DNA of 64,000 nt from Microbacterium sp. Root553 (GTDB lineage: Bacteria > Actinomycetota > Actinomycetes > Actinomycetales > Microbacteriaceae), in the NCBI RefSeq assembly GCF_001426995.1, contig NZ_LMFY01000001.1, positions 756,709 through 820,708 on the forward strand, given 5' to 3'. Each line of letters starts with the position of its first letter. Within the stretch, counting starts at the first letter, position 1. The translations under genes and the position numbers were made by a program. Under the pieces are notes generated by a model, which searched no databases, was not told the DNA's origin, and was given only the letters and a program-made list of their open reading frames with translations. Positions 25,682-34,783 of this stretch are shown here, in pieces.

Positions 25682-25764
25682 CGTAAGGATTCCGTGAGGG
25701 ACGCTCGACACACCGTAGGGATTCCGTGAGGAACGCGTGAGGAAGGTGTTGGTGGGCGTAATGT
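25682..25764 (+). promoter_or_regulatory. Five CGTnAGG heptamers and promoter of K+ importer
   Basis: CGTAAGG (25682), CGTGAGG (25693), CGTAGGG (25714), CGTGAGG (25725) and CGTGAGG (25736), spaced 11, 21, 11 and 11 bp. The last site overlaps the -35 position; 16 bp later comes the -10 TAATGT (25759-25764), and 8 nt later the GTG start. Direct heptamers one helical turn apart are the usual target of OmpR-family regulators such as KdpE. The same layout precedes the kdp operon (29792-29842). Confidence 0.72.
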
Positions 25765-25772
25765 CGCCGGAC

Positions 25773-27848
25773 GTGTCAGATGAAACCAGGGACAACACCG
25801 ACGCTCCCCCTCGCGTGAAGCGCATCCTCATCGGCGACCCGCTCACGAGCGAGCAGGTCGACGATCAGTTGCTGCCGAAGAAGATGGCCCTGCCGATCTT
25901 CGCGTCCGACGCGCTGAGCTCGGTCGCCTACGCCCCGCAGGAGCTCGTGATGATCCTGCTGATCGGCGGATTGACGTTCCTGTCGTTCACTCCGCTGGTC
26001 GCCATCGCGGTCGTGGTGCTGCTGATCGTGGTGGTGCTGAGCTACCGCCAGCTGATCAAGGCGTACCCGTCGGGCGGCGGCGACTACGAGGTCGCGTCGA
26101 AGAACCTCGGCGAGATCCCCGGCGTCATCGTCGCGGCCGCTCTGCTCGTCGACTACGTCCTCACGGTCGCCGTGTCGGTGGCCTCCGGTGTCGACAACAT
26201 CATCTCCGCCGTTCCCGGTCTCGACCCGCTGCGGGTCGAACTCGCGGTCGGCTTCGTGATCCTGATCATCATCGTGAACCTGCGCGGGGTGCGCGAGGCC
26301 TCGCTCGTCTTCGCGATCCCGACGTACGTGTTCATCGCCTCGGTCGGCTTCATGATCGTCACGGGACTCATCCGCACGTTCCTCGGCGACGCGCCGGTCG
26401 CATCCAGCGCCGAGTTCGCGGTGCACTCCGAGAACCTCGGCCAGGCCGCGGTGATCCTGCTGATCCTGCGTGCCTTCTCGAGCGGATGCTCCGCCCTCAC
26501 CGGCGTCGAAGCGGTCTCGAACGGCGTTCCCGCGTTCCGCACGCCGAAGGTCCGCAATGCGCAGTCGACCCTCGTGCTGATGGGATCGATCGCCGCCTGC
26601 CTGTTCGCCGGCCTCACCGCTCTCGCCCTGATCACCGGCGTGCACTACGCCGAGAACCCCTGCGACCTGATCGGCTTCGACTGCTCGACCCCGCAGCCCA
26701 GCCTCATGGCGCAGATCGCGGCCGCGACGTTCGGCGGCGGCAGCATCCTCTTCTTCATCGTGCAGGCCGCGACCGCCTGCGTGCTGCTACTGGCGGCCAA
26801 CACCGCGTTCAACGGGTTCCCGCTGCTCGGATCGGTCCTGGCCCGCGACGGCTACGCACCCAAGTCGCTGAACACCCGCGGAGACCGCCTCGTGTTCTCG
26901 AACGGCATGATCGTGCTCGGCATCGCCGCGATCGCCGTGCTCGTGGTGTTCCAGGCGCGGCTGACCACGCTGATCCAGCTGTACATCATCGGCGTGTTCG
27001 TGTCGTTCTCACTGGGGCAGATCGGCATGGTGCGGCACTGGCGGCGCGTGCTGCGAGGCCCCGCCGAGACCACGCCGGGAGCCGGGATCGACGGCGCATC
27101 GGCATCCGATCGCCGTTCGGCCAAGGTGGGTCTGGTCATCAACTCGGTGGGTGCCGCGATGACGGTCGCCGTGCTGCTGATCGTGACCATCACGAAGTTC
27201 ACGCACGGCGCGTACCTGGTGTTCCTCGCGATCCCGGTGCTGGCCTTCCTGATGATGGGCGTCAAGAGGTACTACCGCGACGTGGAGCACGAGATCGCGA
27301 TCGACGACACCACCAAGTTCGGGGCGACGGGCGACCTGGCGATCGTGCTCGTCAACCGCCTGCAGAAACCCGTCGTGAAGGCGATCGACTACGCCGTCGC
27401 CGCCAAGCACGGCAAGACGCTCGCGGTGCACGTGGCGGTGGCGACCGACGATGCGGCCCAGCTGCAGAAGGACTGGGCGGATCACCTCGTGCCGATCCCG
27501 CTCGTCATCGTCGAGTCGCCGTATCGGTCGTTCGCGCAGCCGGTGGCACAGTTCATCCGGCAGTACCGCGAGAAGCACGGCTCGTCGGTCGTGACCGTCT
27601 ACCTGCCGCAGTACATCGTGGGGCACTGGTGGGAGACGTTCCTGCACAACCGGCGCTCCCGCCGTCTCGCCAACCAGCTGATGCTGGTGCACGGGGTGTC
27701 GGTGACGCTCGTGCCGTGGCTGCTCGACTCGTCCGAGCTCATCTACGGCCGACGCTCGCGGCCGCTGCCGGGCCAGGAGCGCGCCGGACGTCCGGTCGTC
27801 GTGGCCGGGCGCCGCGCGCACCGCCCCGAGGGACCGCCCGAGAACTGA
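25773..27848 (+). CDS. APC-family permease, KimA-like potassium importer
   Basis: 691-aa protein: a 12-helix APC transporter (about residues 40-460, beginning LPIFASDALSSVAYAPQELV) and a cytoplasmic C-terminal domain of about 200 residues resembling a USP-like fold (LAIVLVNRLQKPVVKAIDY). This architecture and the N-terminal motif match KimA (formerly YdaO), the H+-coupled high-affinity K+ importer of Bacillus; other members are annotated as amino acid permeases. The potassium assignment is supported here by the promoter shared with kdp. The GTG start is chosen because it lies 8 nt after TAATGT, as at kdp; an in-frame ATG 12 nt earlier would put the start inside the -10. No ydaO-type riboswitch leader is present. 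Confidence 0.85.
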   Translation: MSDETRDNTDAPPRVKRILIGDPLTSEQVDDQLLPKKMALPIFASDALSSVAYAPQELVMILLIGGLTFLSFTPLVAIAVVVLLIVVVLSYRQLIKAYPSGGGDYEVASKNLGEIPGVIVAAALLVDYVLTVAVSVASGVDNIISAVPGLDPLRVELAVGFVILIIIVNLRGVREASLVFAIPTYVFIASVGFMIVTGLIRTFLGDAPVASSAEFAVHSENLGQAAVILLILRAFSSGCSALTGVEAVSNGVPAFRTPKVRNAQSTLVLMGSIAACLFAGLTALALITGVHYAENPCDLIGFDCSTPQPSLMAQIAAATFGGGSILFFIVQAATACVLLLAANTAFNGFPLLGSVLARDGYAPKSLNTRGDRLVFSNGMIVLGIAAIAVLVVFQARLTTLIQLYIIGVFVSFSLGQIGMVRHWRRVLRGPAETTPGAGIDGASASDRRSAKVGLVINSVGAAMTVAVLLIVTITKFTHGAYLVFLAIPVLAFLMMGVKRYYRDVEHEIAIDDTTKFGATGDLAIVLVNRLQKPVVKAIDYAVAAKHGKTLAVHVAVATDDAAQLQKDWADHLVPIPLVIVESPYRSFAQPVAQFIRQYREKHGSSVVTVYLPQYIVGHWWETFLHNRRSRRLANQLMLVHGVSVTLVPWLLDSSELIYGRRSRPLPGQERAGRPVVVAGRRAHRPEGPPEN

Positions 27849-27882
27849 GGCACGGCGCGCAGCCGCTCAATAGGCTGGAGCG

Positions 27883-28476
27883 ATGACCGCTACGCCGCAC
27901 GCCGAAGTCTGGCCCGTCAGCACCGAGCGCCTGCAGATCCGTCAGATGACCGCATCCGACATCGATGCGATGTGGAAGTGGCGCCAGCTGCCCGAGGTGA
28001 ACCGGTGGCTCGGGCTCGCGCCCGACACGATCGAGGCGTTCCGTGAGCGGTACCTCGACCCCGATCGCCTCGCCTCGATGCACATCGTCGAACTGGTCGA
28101 GGAGAACGGTGAGGCGACCCCGATCGGCGACATCATGATCAGGATCGGCGACGGCTGGGGTCAGCTCGAGGTCGCCGACCGGGTGAAGAGCGTCGAGGCG
28201 GAGCTCGGCTGGGTGCTCGATCCCGGCTACACCGGACGAGGCTATGCGACCGAGGCGATCCGCGCGGTGATCGATGTGTGCTTCGGCCCCCTCGGGCTGC
28301 GCCGCGTGCACGCCGGGTGCTTCGCCTACAACGAGCCGTCGTGGCGCCTGATGGAGCGCCTCGGCATGCGGCGCGAGGAGTTCAGCCGCAAGACCGCGCT
28401 GCACCGGTCGGGCGAGTGGCTCGACGGCATGAACTACGGCATCCTCGCGGAAGAGTGGCCGGTCACGGATTCCTGA
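27883..28476 (+). CDS. GNAT-family N-acetyltransferase
   Basis: 197-aa acetyltransferase of the RimJ/RimL-like subgroup. TERLQIRQMTASDIDAMWKW opens the fold; the acetyl-CoA loop is DPGYTGRGYATEAIRAVID (about residues 112-130), followed by RRVHAGCFAYNEPSWRLMERLGMRR (given here in two parts: RRVHAGCFAYNEPSW and RLMERLGMRR). The substrate could be an N-terminal amine, aminoglycoside or small metabolite. The ATG follows TAGGCT by 6 nt, so it has its own leaderless promoter despite the short gap to the K+ importer. Confidence 0.88.
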   Translation: MTATPHAEVWPVSTERLQIRQMTASDIDAMWKWRQLPEVNRWLGLAPDTIEAFRERYLDPDRLASMHIVELVEENGEATPIGDIMIRIGDGWGQLEVADRVKSVEAELGWVLDPGYTGRGYATEAIRAVIDVCFGPLGLRRVHAGCFAYNEPSWRLMERLGMRREEFSRKTALHRSGEWLDGMNYGILAEEWPVTDS

Positions 28477-28518
28477 ACACGTCGTGATCTCCGACCCGAC
28501 GCCAGCGGATGGGACCTG

Positions 28519-29697
28519 TCAGCCCGAGACGAGCGCGAGCACGAGCGTCGCCACCACCACGGTCGGCACGGCCACGATCGCGCCCCAGAGCATGAGGCTC
28601 CCCCAACGGATCTCGACACCGAGCGACACCACCCTGTGGTGCCACAGCAGGGTGGCGAGCGACGCCCATGGCGTGATGAGCGGGCCGAGGTTCACTCCGA
28701 TCAGCAATGCCATCAGGGCGACCGGATCACCCGCCGTCGGCTCGAGGATCAGATAGGCGGGCAGGTTGTTGACCCCGTTCGCCGCGAGCGCGCCGGCCGC
28801 CGAGAGCCGCAGCAGCTCGCCGGGGGCATGGCCGCTCGTGGCCAGCACCGACAGGAAGTCGAGGAGCCCGTTCGCGTGCGCCGCTTCGACCACCACGAAC
28901 AGCGCCGCCGCGAGGCCGATCGCCTGCCAGGGCACGAGCGACAGGCGCAGCACGTGACGGCGGCGAATGCCGAACAGGATGACGAGGATGACGGCGGCGA
29001 CCGTGGCGGGGATCCACACCTCGTGAGTGAGGGCGAGCAGCGGCATGAGCAGCAGCAGCGTCGCGGCAGCGCCCCAGAACAGCACGCGGTCGGAGGGCTG
29101 TCCACCCGAGGGCACCCGGTAGTCGCCGAACAGGGTGCGTCGGTGGCGCAGGGTGAGGATCAGCACGGGCACGAGCACACCGACGAGCGTCGGCGCCCAG
29201 CTCAGCGCGAGGAACGACAAAGGGTCATCGCCGATCGCGCGCGCCGCCAGCAGGTTGGTGAGGTTCGAGACGGGCAGGGCCAGCGATGCCGTGTTCGCCA
29301 GCCACACCGTGACGAGGGCGAAGGGCAGGGGCGGGATGCCGACGCTCTGCGCGAGCACGACGACCACCGGCGTCACGATCACCGCCGTCGTGTCGAGCGA
29401 GAGGAACACGGTGCTGATGACCGCGAGCACCACCACCGACACCCACAGCAGGATGACCCGGCCATGCCCCCAGCGCGCGAGGCGCTGCGCCACGACATCG
29501 AAGACCGCCGCGTCCCGTGCGAGTTCGGCGACGATCGTGATCGCGATGACGAACCCGAGCACCGGAGCGATGCGGGCGCCGAGTGCCTCGGCATCCGTGG
29601 GAGGAAGGATGCCGGAGACGATGCACACCGCCGCCACGGCGATGAGCGCCAGAACGATGATCGTCCCCGTGCCGAGTCGGCGTCGCGTTGCACTCAC
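28519..29697 (-). CDS. ArsB/SLC13-type anion permease
   Basis: 392-aa inner-membrane protein with 10-12 hydrophobic segments, of the ion-transporter superfamily that includes ArsB and SLC13 permeases. Diagnostic parts: FLSLDTTAVIVTPVVVVLA (about 99-117), VWLANTASLALPVSNLTNLL, AANGVNNLPAYLILEP and VGVNLGP-like GVNLGPLITPWASLATLLW. The paired helix-break motifs (SNLTNL and NNLPAY) are where ArsB and relatives bind substrate. It could export arsenite or move another oxyanion; arsC is 27 kb away. The GTG start follows TACACT by 6 nt. Divergent from the kdp operon. Confidence 0.82.
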   Translation of the reverse strand: MSATRRRLGTGTIIVLALIAVAAVCIVSGILPPTDAEALGARIAPVLGFVIAITIVAELARDAAVFDVVAQRLARWGHGRVILLWVSVVVLAVISTVFLSLDTTAVIVTPVVVVLAQSVGIPPLPFALVTVWLANTASLALPVSNLTNLLAARAIGDDPLSFLALSWAPTLVGVLVPVLILTLRHRRTLFGDYRVPSGGQPSDRVLFWGAAATLLLLMPLLALTHEVWIPATVAAVILVILFGIRRRHVLRLSLVPWQAIGLAAALFVVVEAAHANGLLDFLSVLATSGHAPGELLRLSAAGALAANGVNNLPAYLILEPTAGDPVALMALLIGVNLGPLITPWASLATLLWHHRVVSLGVEIRWGSLMLWGAIVAVPTVVVATLVLALVSG

Positions 29698-29791
29698 TCG
29701 CTGAGTGTAGATCCGTCAGGGGGTGAGGCGCGGCATCCGCCACCTCGGCATGCGAAGGCCGTGAGCATCTCGCATGCATCGCGCTCACTGC

Positions 29792-29842
29792 CGTAGGGGA
29801 AGCGTGAGGATCGCACGATGTCCCCCTGCACGGGAGTTGTAT
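29792..29842 (+). promoter_or_regulatory. kdp promoter with KdpE-type heptamers
   Basis: CGTAGGG (29792), CGTGAGG (29803) and a degenerate CACGATG (29814), each 11 bp apart; 16 bp later a -10-like TTGTAT (29837-29842) and 8 nt later the GTG at 29851. Every spacing equals that of the KimA-like gene promoter. Confidence 0.7.
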
Positions 29843-29850
29843 CGACTCTC

Positions 29851-29934
29851 GTGCTCGACATCATCTACATCGCGCTGACTCTCGCGCTGTTCGCCCTCGT
29901 CTCCTCGATCGCTGCGGGGGTGGAACGCCTGTGA
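29851..29934 (+). CDS. 27-aa single-helix microprotein upstream of kdpF
   Basis: Hydrophobic peptide of 27 aa beginning [17 protein letters not shown] and ending GVERL, long enough for one membrane helix. Start GTG is 8 nt after the -10, and the stop overlaps the kdpF GTG as GTGA, so it is built like a real first cistron. All but a few codons end in G or C. Similar short peptides of the LFAL...GxERL kind precede kdpF in other genomes as far as I recall, but I cannot verify this. It may stabilise the Kdp complex like KdpF, or simply couple translation to kdpF. Confidence 0.72.
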   Translation: MLDIIYIALTLALFALVSSIAAGVERL

Positions 29935-30020
29935 TCGTCTTCGAGATCATCGCCGCCGCCCTCGCCGTGGCCGCCGTCGTCTATCTCGTGGTGGCTCTCG
30001 TCGCCCCGGAGAAGTTCTGA
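29931..30020 (+). CDS. kdpF: K+-transporting ATPase subunit KdpF
   Basis: 29-aa single-helix peptide ending VALVAPEKF, the typical KdpF tail (PERF/PEKF). It stabilises the KdpFABC complex in the membrane. GTG start overlaps the microprotein stop; its TGA overlaps the kdpA ATG (TGATG). Confidence 0.92.
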   Translation: MIVFEIIAAALAVAAVVYLVVALVAPEKF

Positions 30021-31717
30021 TGGGCGCCGGTATGTCGACAGGCGCCGAACTCTGGTTCGGCGCCCTGCAGGCCGCGGTCCTCCTCGTGGCGCTCGTGCTG
30101 CTGTACCGCCCGGTCGGCGACTACATGGCCCGCGTCTTCCGCACACCCCGTGACCTCAAGCTCGAGCGCGGCGTGTACCGCCTGATCGGCGTGAACCCGG
30201 AATCCGAGCAGACCTGGCGGGCCTACGCCCGCGGTGTCCTCGCCTTCTCGGTCGTCGGTCTGCTGCTCGTCTACGGCCTGCAGCGGCTGCAGGCGTTCCT
30301 GCCCCAGTCGCTCGGACTGCCGGCCGTGCCCGAAGGCCTCGCCTTCAACACCGCGGCGTCCTTCGTCGCGAACACCAACTGGCAGTCGTACTCGCCCGAG
30401 CAGACGATGGGCTACACAGTGCAGCTCGCCGGTCTCACGGTGCAGAACTTCGTCTCGGCGGCCGTGGGCCTCGCCGTCGCCGTCGCCCTCATCCGTGGAT
30501 TCGCCCGCCGCGGGTCGACGACGATCGGCAACTTCTGGGTCGACGTGATCCGTGGACTCGGCCGCATCCTGCTGCCGATCGCGCTGCTCGCCGCGATCGC
30601 CCTGATCGCGGGCGGTGTCGTGCAGAACTTCGCCGGCTTCACCGATGTGACGACCGTCTCTGGCGGCACGCAGACCATCCCCGGCGGGCCTGTCGCCTCG
30701 CAGGAGGCCATCAAGCTCCTCGGCACGAACGGCGGCGGCTTCTTCAACGCCAACTCCGCGCATCCGTTCGAGAACCCGACCGGGTGGACCAACCTGCTGC
30801 AGATCCTGCTGATCCTGGTGATCCCGTTCTCCCTCCCCCGCACGTTCGGACGCATGATCGGCGACCACCGTCAGGGCTATGCGATCGCCGCGGTGATGGG
30901 CACGATCTTCCTCGTCTCGACCTTCGCGCTCTCGGCGCTCGAGCTCGCCGGCCGCGGTTCGGCACCCGAGCTCGCCGGCGCCGCGATGGAGGGCAAGGAG
31001 GTGCGCTTCGGCATCCTCGGATCGACGCTGTTCGGCAGCGCCAGCACGCTGACCTCGACCGGTGCGGTCAACTCGATGCACGACTCGTACACGGCACTCG
31101 GCGGCATGATGCCGATGCTCAACATGATGCTCGGCGAGGTCGCCCCCGGCGGCGTCGGCACGGGCCTCTACGGCATGCTCGTGCTCGCGATCATCGCGGT
31201 GTTCGTCGGCGGACTGCTGGTCGGCCGCACGCCCGAGTACCTCGGCAAGCGCATCGGCCCGAAGGAGATCAAGCTCGCGAGCCTGTACATCCTCGTGACG
31301 CCCACCCTCGTGCTGGCCGGCACGGCGCTGAGCTTCGCGATACCCGGCATCCGGGCGGATGTCGAGGCGACCAGCATCCTGAACCCCGGCGTGCACGGCA
31401 TGAGCGAGGTGCTCTACGCCTTCACATCGGCGGCGAACAACAACGGCTCCGCCTTCGCCGGCCTCACGGCGAACACCCCGTGGTTCAACACCGCGCTCGG
31501 CGTCGCGATGCTGCTCGGACGATTCATCCCGATCGTGCTCGTGCTGGCTCTCGCCGGATCATTCGCCGCACAGCAGCGCGTGCCGGAGAACACCGGAACG
31601 CTGCCCACGCACCGACCGCAGTTCGTCGGCCTCCTCACCGCCGTCGCGGTCATCATCACCGCACTCACGTACTTCCCCGTGCTCGCACTGGGACCCCTCG
31701 CTGAAGGACTCGTCTGA
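30020..31717 (+). CDS. kdpA: K+-transporting ATPase channel subunit KdpA
   Basis: 565-aa integral membrane subunit that selects and conducts K+. The four selectivity-filter-like regions are visible in [58 protein letters not shown] with [10 protein letters not shown], and [16 protein letters not shown]. About ten membrane helices; length is normal. The ATG overlaps the kdpF stop. Expressed from the promoter at 29792-29842. Confidence 0.97.
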   Translation: MGAGMSTGAELWFGALQAAVLLVALVLLYRPVGDYMARVFRTPRDLKLERGVYRLIGVNPESEQTWRAYARGVLAFSVVGLLLVYGLQRLQAFLPQSLGLPAVPEGLAFNTAASFVANTNWQSYSPEQTMGYTVQLAGLTVQNFVSAAVGLAVAVALIRGFARRGSTTIGNFWVDVIRGLGRILLPIALLAAIALIAGGVVQNFAGFTDVTTVSGGTQTIPGGPVASQEAIKLLGTNGGGFFNANSAHPFENPTGWTNLLQILLILVIPFSLPRTFGRMIGDHRQGYAIAAVMGTIFLVSTFALSALELAGRGSAPELAGAAMEGKEVRFGILGSTLFGSASTLTSTGAVNSMHDSYTALGGMMPMLNMMLGEVAPGGVGTGLYGMLVLAIIAVFVGGLLVGRTPEYLGKRIGPKEIKLASLYILVTPTLVLAGTALSFAIPGIRADVEATSILNPGVHGMSEVLYAFTSAANNNGSAFAGLTANTPWFNTALGVAMLLGRFIPIVLVLALAGSFAAQQRVPENTGTLPTHRPQFVGLLTAVAVIITALTYFPVLALGPLAEGLV

Positions 31718-31718
31718 C

Positions 31719-34004
31719 ATGACACTCATCACCACGCCCCCAGAACAGCAGGATGCTGCGGCATCCGCCCCCGCAGAACCGCCGCGCTCGTTCGGCTGGG
31801 CACAGCTGACGCAGGCACTGCCTGGTGCGCTGCGCAAGCTCAACCCCGCCTCTCTCGTGCGCAACCCCGTGATGCTGCTCGTCTGGGTCGGCGCCGCGTT
31901 CACCACCGTGCTCGCGATCGCCGAGCCGTTCCTCGGCGGCCCCGCCGACTCGGGCGGAACTCCGGTGCCCGCGCCCTTCACCTGGGGCATCGCGATCTGG
32001 CTGTGGCTGACCGTGCTGTTCGCGAACGTCGCCGAATCGGTGGCCGAGGGTCGCGGCAAGGCCCAGGCCGCGAGCCTGCGCAAGACCCGCACCAGCACCA
32101 TGGCCCGACGCGTCGTGCGGTATGACGCGACAGCGGATGCGACGGCCGAGCGCACCGAGACTGCGGACGTCTCGTCGGCCGAGCTGCAGCGCGACGACGT
32201 CGTGATCGTCACGGCCGGCGACCTGATCCCGGGCGACGGCGACATCATCGCGGGCATCGCCACCGTCGACGAGTCCGCCATCACCGGAGAGAGCGCCCCC
32301 GTCATCCGCGAATCCGGTGGCGACCGCAGCGCCGTCACCGGCGGCACCCGCGTGCTGTCGGATCGCATCGTCGTGCGCATCACCTCGAAGCCCGGCGAGA
32401 CGTTCGTCGACCGCATGATCGCCCTCGTCGAGGGCGCCAGCCGTCAGCGCACGCCGAACGAGATCGCGCTGAACATCCTGCTCGCGAGCCTGTCGATCGT
32501 GTTCGTCGTCGTGGTGCTCGCGCTCAACCCGATCGCCTCGTACGCGGCGTCGCCCGTCAGCATCCCGGTGCTGATCGCCCTGCTCGTCTGCCTGATCCCG
32601 ACGACGATCGGCGCCCTGCTCTCGGCCATCGGCATCGCCGGCATGGACCGTCTCGTGCAGCGCAACGTGCTCGCGATGTCGGGCCGCGCGGTCGAGGCCG
32701 CGGGAGACGTGACGACCCTGCTGCTCGACAAGACCGGCACCATCACCTACGGCAACCGCCGCGCCCACGAGGTGCTGCGACTCGGAGGCGTCGAGACCGA
32801 CGAGCTGCTCCGCATCGCGGCCCTGTCGTCGCTCGCAGATCCGACCCCCGAGGGGGCATCGATCGTCGAGCTGGCGAAGAGCCGCGGCATCCACGTCGAA
32901 GAGCCGGCGGATGCCGTCGTCGTGCCGTTCACCGCGCAGACCCGCATGTCGGGTCTCGATCTCGCCGACGGCACCCAAATTCGCAAGGGTGCTGGATCGG
33001 CCATCACCACCTGGCTCGGACTCGACACGGATGCCGAGCTGACCGGCCTCGTCGACGGCGTGGCCTCGAGCGGCGGAACTCCGCTTGTGGTCGCCGTGAA
33101 GCACGGTCCCACTGCCGCCACGGCCACCGCCACCGCAGCCCCTTCTGCCGCTTCATCGAACCGGATGGCTGAAGGAATCGCGGATGGCGGGTCGGATGCC
33201 GTCACCCCGTCCGCCGACCGGGGAACCGTCAGCCACCCAGCGACAGCGACAGCGACGGGCGCCGGCGAGGTCCTCGGCGTCGTGCACCTCAAGGACATCG
33301 TGAAGGACGGCCTGCGCGAGCGGTTCGAGGAACTGCGCAGCATGGGCATCCGCACGGTCATGATCACGGGCGACAACCCGCTGACCGCCGCCGCGATCGC
33401 CAAGGAGGCGGGCGTCGACGACTTTCTCGCCGAGGCCACACCCGAGCAGAAGCTCGAGCTGATCAAACGCGAGCAGCAGGGCGGCCGGCTCGTCGCCATG
33501 ACCGGCGACGGCACGAACGATGCCCCCGCTCTCGCCCAGGCCGACGTCGGCGTCGCGATGAACACCGGCACGTCGGCCGCGAAGGAGGCCGGCAACATGG
33601 TCGACCTCGACTCGGACCCGACCAAGCTCATCGACATCGTGCGCATCGGCAAGCAGCTGCTCATCACCCGAGGGGCGCTCACGACGTTCTCGCTCGCGAA
33701 CGACATCGCCAAGTACTTCGCCATCATCCCGGCGATGTTCATGGGCGTCTTCCCCGGACTCGCGGCGCTGAACATCATGCAGCTGCATTCGCCGGCATCC
33801 GCGGTCACCAGCGCCATCATCTTCAACGCGATCGTGATCGTCTTCCTCATTCCGCTGGCGCTGCGGGGCGTGAAGTACCGACCGGCGAGCGCGTCGCAGA
33901 TCCTGCAGCGCAACCTGCTCGTCTACGGCCTCGGCGGGGTGATCGCGCCGTTCCTCGGCATCAAGCTGATCGACCTCGTCATCACCCTCATCCCCGGTTT
34001 CTGA
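31719..34004 (+). CDS. kdpB: K+-transporting P-type ATPase KdpB, with insertion
   Basis: 761-aa catalytic subunit (E. coli KdpB is 682). Actuator motif ITGES, phosphorylation site Asp337 in [11 protein letters not shown] of the nucleotide domain, TGDNPLTA and [20 protein letters not shown] are intact, so the pump should be active. The extra length is mostly one insert of about 55 residues in the N-domain, between TPLVVAV and [11 protein letters not shown] (residues about 464-520). It is Ala/Thr-rich at both edges and its centre is a 76-bp repeat element (33163-33238) read in frame. The insert is placed where a surface loop joins two strands, so tolerance is plausible. Confidence 0.96.
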   Translation: MTLITTPPEQQDAAASAPAEPPRSFGWAQLTQALPGALRKLNPASLVRNPVMLLVWVGAAFTTVLAIAEPFLGGPADSGGTPVPAPFTWGIAIWLWLTVLFANVAESVAEGRGKAQAASLRKTRTSTMARRVVRYDATADATAERTETADVSSAELQRDDVVIVTAGDLIPGDGDIIAGIATVDESAITGESAPVIRESGGDRSAVTGGTRVLSDRIVVRITSKPGETFVDRMIALVEGASRQRTPNEIALNILLASLSIVFVVVVLALNPIASYAASPVSIPVLIALLVCLIPTTIGALLSAIGIAGMDRLVQRNVLAMSGRAVEAAGDVTTLLLDKTGTITYGNRRAHEVLRLGGVETDELLRIAALSSLADPTPEGASIVELAKSRGIHVEEPADAVVVPFTAQTRMSGLDLADGTQIRKGAGSAITTWLGLDTDAELTGLVDGVASSGGTPLVVAVKHGPTAATATATAAPSAASSNRMAEGIADGGSDAVTPSADRGTVSHPATATATGAGEVLGVVHLKDIVKDGLRERFEELRSMGIRTVMITGDNPLTAAAIAKEAGVDDFLAEATPEQKLELIKREQQGGRLVAMTGDGTNDAPALAQADVGVAMNTGTSAAKEAGNMVDLDSDPTKLIDIVRIGKQLLITRGALTTFSLANDIAKYFAIIPAMFMGVFPGLAALNIMQLHSPASAVTSAIIFNAIVIVFLIPLALRGVKYRPASASQILQRNLLVYGLGGVIAPFLGIKLIDLVITLIPGF
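33163..33238 (+). repeat. 76-bp inverted-repeat element, copy 3, inside kdpB
   Basis: Left end GGATGGCTGAAGGAATCGCG, right end GACCGGGGAACCGTCAGCCA plus CCC; length 76 bp as in the intergenic copies at 1577 and 15213. Read in frame it gives [20 protein letters not shown] followed by GTVSHP. Flanked by GCCACGGCCACCGCCACCGC on the left and GCGACAGCGACAGCGAC on the right. Confidence 0.72.
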
Positions 34005-34045
34005 CCGTGTCCACGCCCTTCGTCTCGCCCGTCCGTCCCCCTTAT

Positions 34046-34118
34046 TTCGGGGGCCGACACGCCAGATACCGGCCGTTACGCCCCCTCCGGTCCGAGAAGT
34101 GGCGTGTCGGCCCCCGAA
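34046..34118. repeat. 73-bp element with perfect 19-bp inverted repeats
   Basis: TTCGGGGGCCGACACGCCA (34046-34064) and its exact complement at 34100-34118, separated by 35 bp, in the 179-bp kdpB-kdpC gap. In RNA it would form a very stable hairpin within the operon, likely reducing or separating kdpCDE expression. Size and design resemble the 76- and 86-bp elements, but it is the only copy in this window. Confidence 0.8.
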
Positions 34119-34129
34119 GTGACAGACCG

Positions 34130-34173
<44 letters not shown>

Positions 34174-34183
34174 AAAGGTCATC

Positions 34184-34783
34184 ATGTCCTCCTCCCGCAC
34201 CACGGCACGCACCGTCGGGGTCGCCGTCCGCACGATGCTCGTGCTCACCCTCGTGCTCGGCGTCGGCTACACGCTCGTCGTCACCGGCATCGGCCAGCTA
34301 CTGCTGCCGTTCCAGGCCAACGGCTCGCCACTGGCCGACGGAAAGGGCAGTTCGCTGATCGGACAGTCCTTCACGGATGCCGACGGCGAGGCCCTGCCGC
34401 AGTACTTCCAGTCGCGCCCCTCCGCCGCCGGCGACGGCTATGACGGCGCCGGATCGAGCGGCAGCAACCTCGGCCCCGAGAACCCCGACCTCGTCGCATC
34501 GATCGGCGAGCGCAGGGCGGCCATCGCCGCGCGCGACGGCGTGGCGGAGGCCGATGTGCCCGCCGATGCCGTGACCGCATCCGGCTCGGGCCTCGACCCG
34601 CACATCAGCGTCGCCTACGCCCTGCTGCAGGTGCCGCGGGTCGCAGCCGAACGCGGCCTCGACGAGCAGAGGGTGCGCGACCTCGTGGAGTCTAGGATTC
34701 AAGGGCGGGATCTGGGATTCCTCGGCGAAGAGCACATCAACGTCGCCGAACTCAATCTCGCGCTCGACGAGCAGGAGGGCTGA
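34184..34783 (+). CDS. kdpC: K+-transporting ATPase subunit KdpC
   Basis: 199-aa subunit with one N-terminal membrane helix (MLVLTLVLGVGYTLVVTGIG, about 18-37) and a periplasmic-side domain. Motifs: LIGQSFTD, YFQSRPSAAGDGYDGAGSSGSNLGPENPDLV (SRPSA and SNLGP are conserved), ASGSGLDPHIS and the C-terminal NVAELNLAL. GAAAGG lies about 6 nt before the ATG, right after the CA tract. Its stop overlaps the kdpD start (TGATG). Confidence 0.96.
   Translation: MSSSRTTARTVGVAVRTMLVLTLVLGVGYTLVVTGIGQLLLPFQANGSPLADGKGSSLIGQSFTDADGEALPQYFQSRPSAAGDGYDGAGSSGSNLGPENPDLVASIGERRAAIAARDGVAEADVPADAVTASGSGLDPHISVAYALLQVPRVAAERGLDEQRVRDLVESRIQGRDLGFLGEEHINVAELNLALDEQEG

Noticed and set aside
25658..25772. c-di-AMP (ydaO-type) riboswitch before the KimA-like gene
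   Set aside because: The -10 to GTG distance leaves no leader RNA, and the region is explained by repeated heptamers and a promoter.
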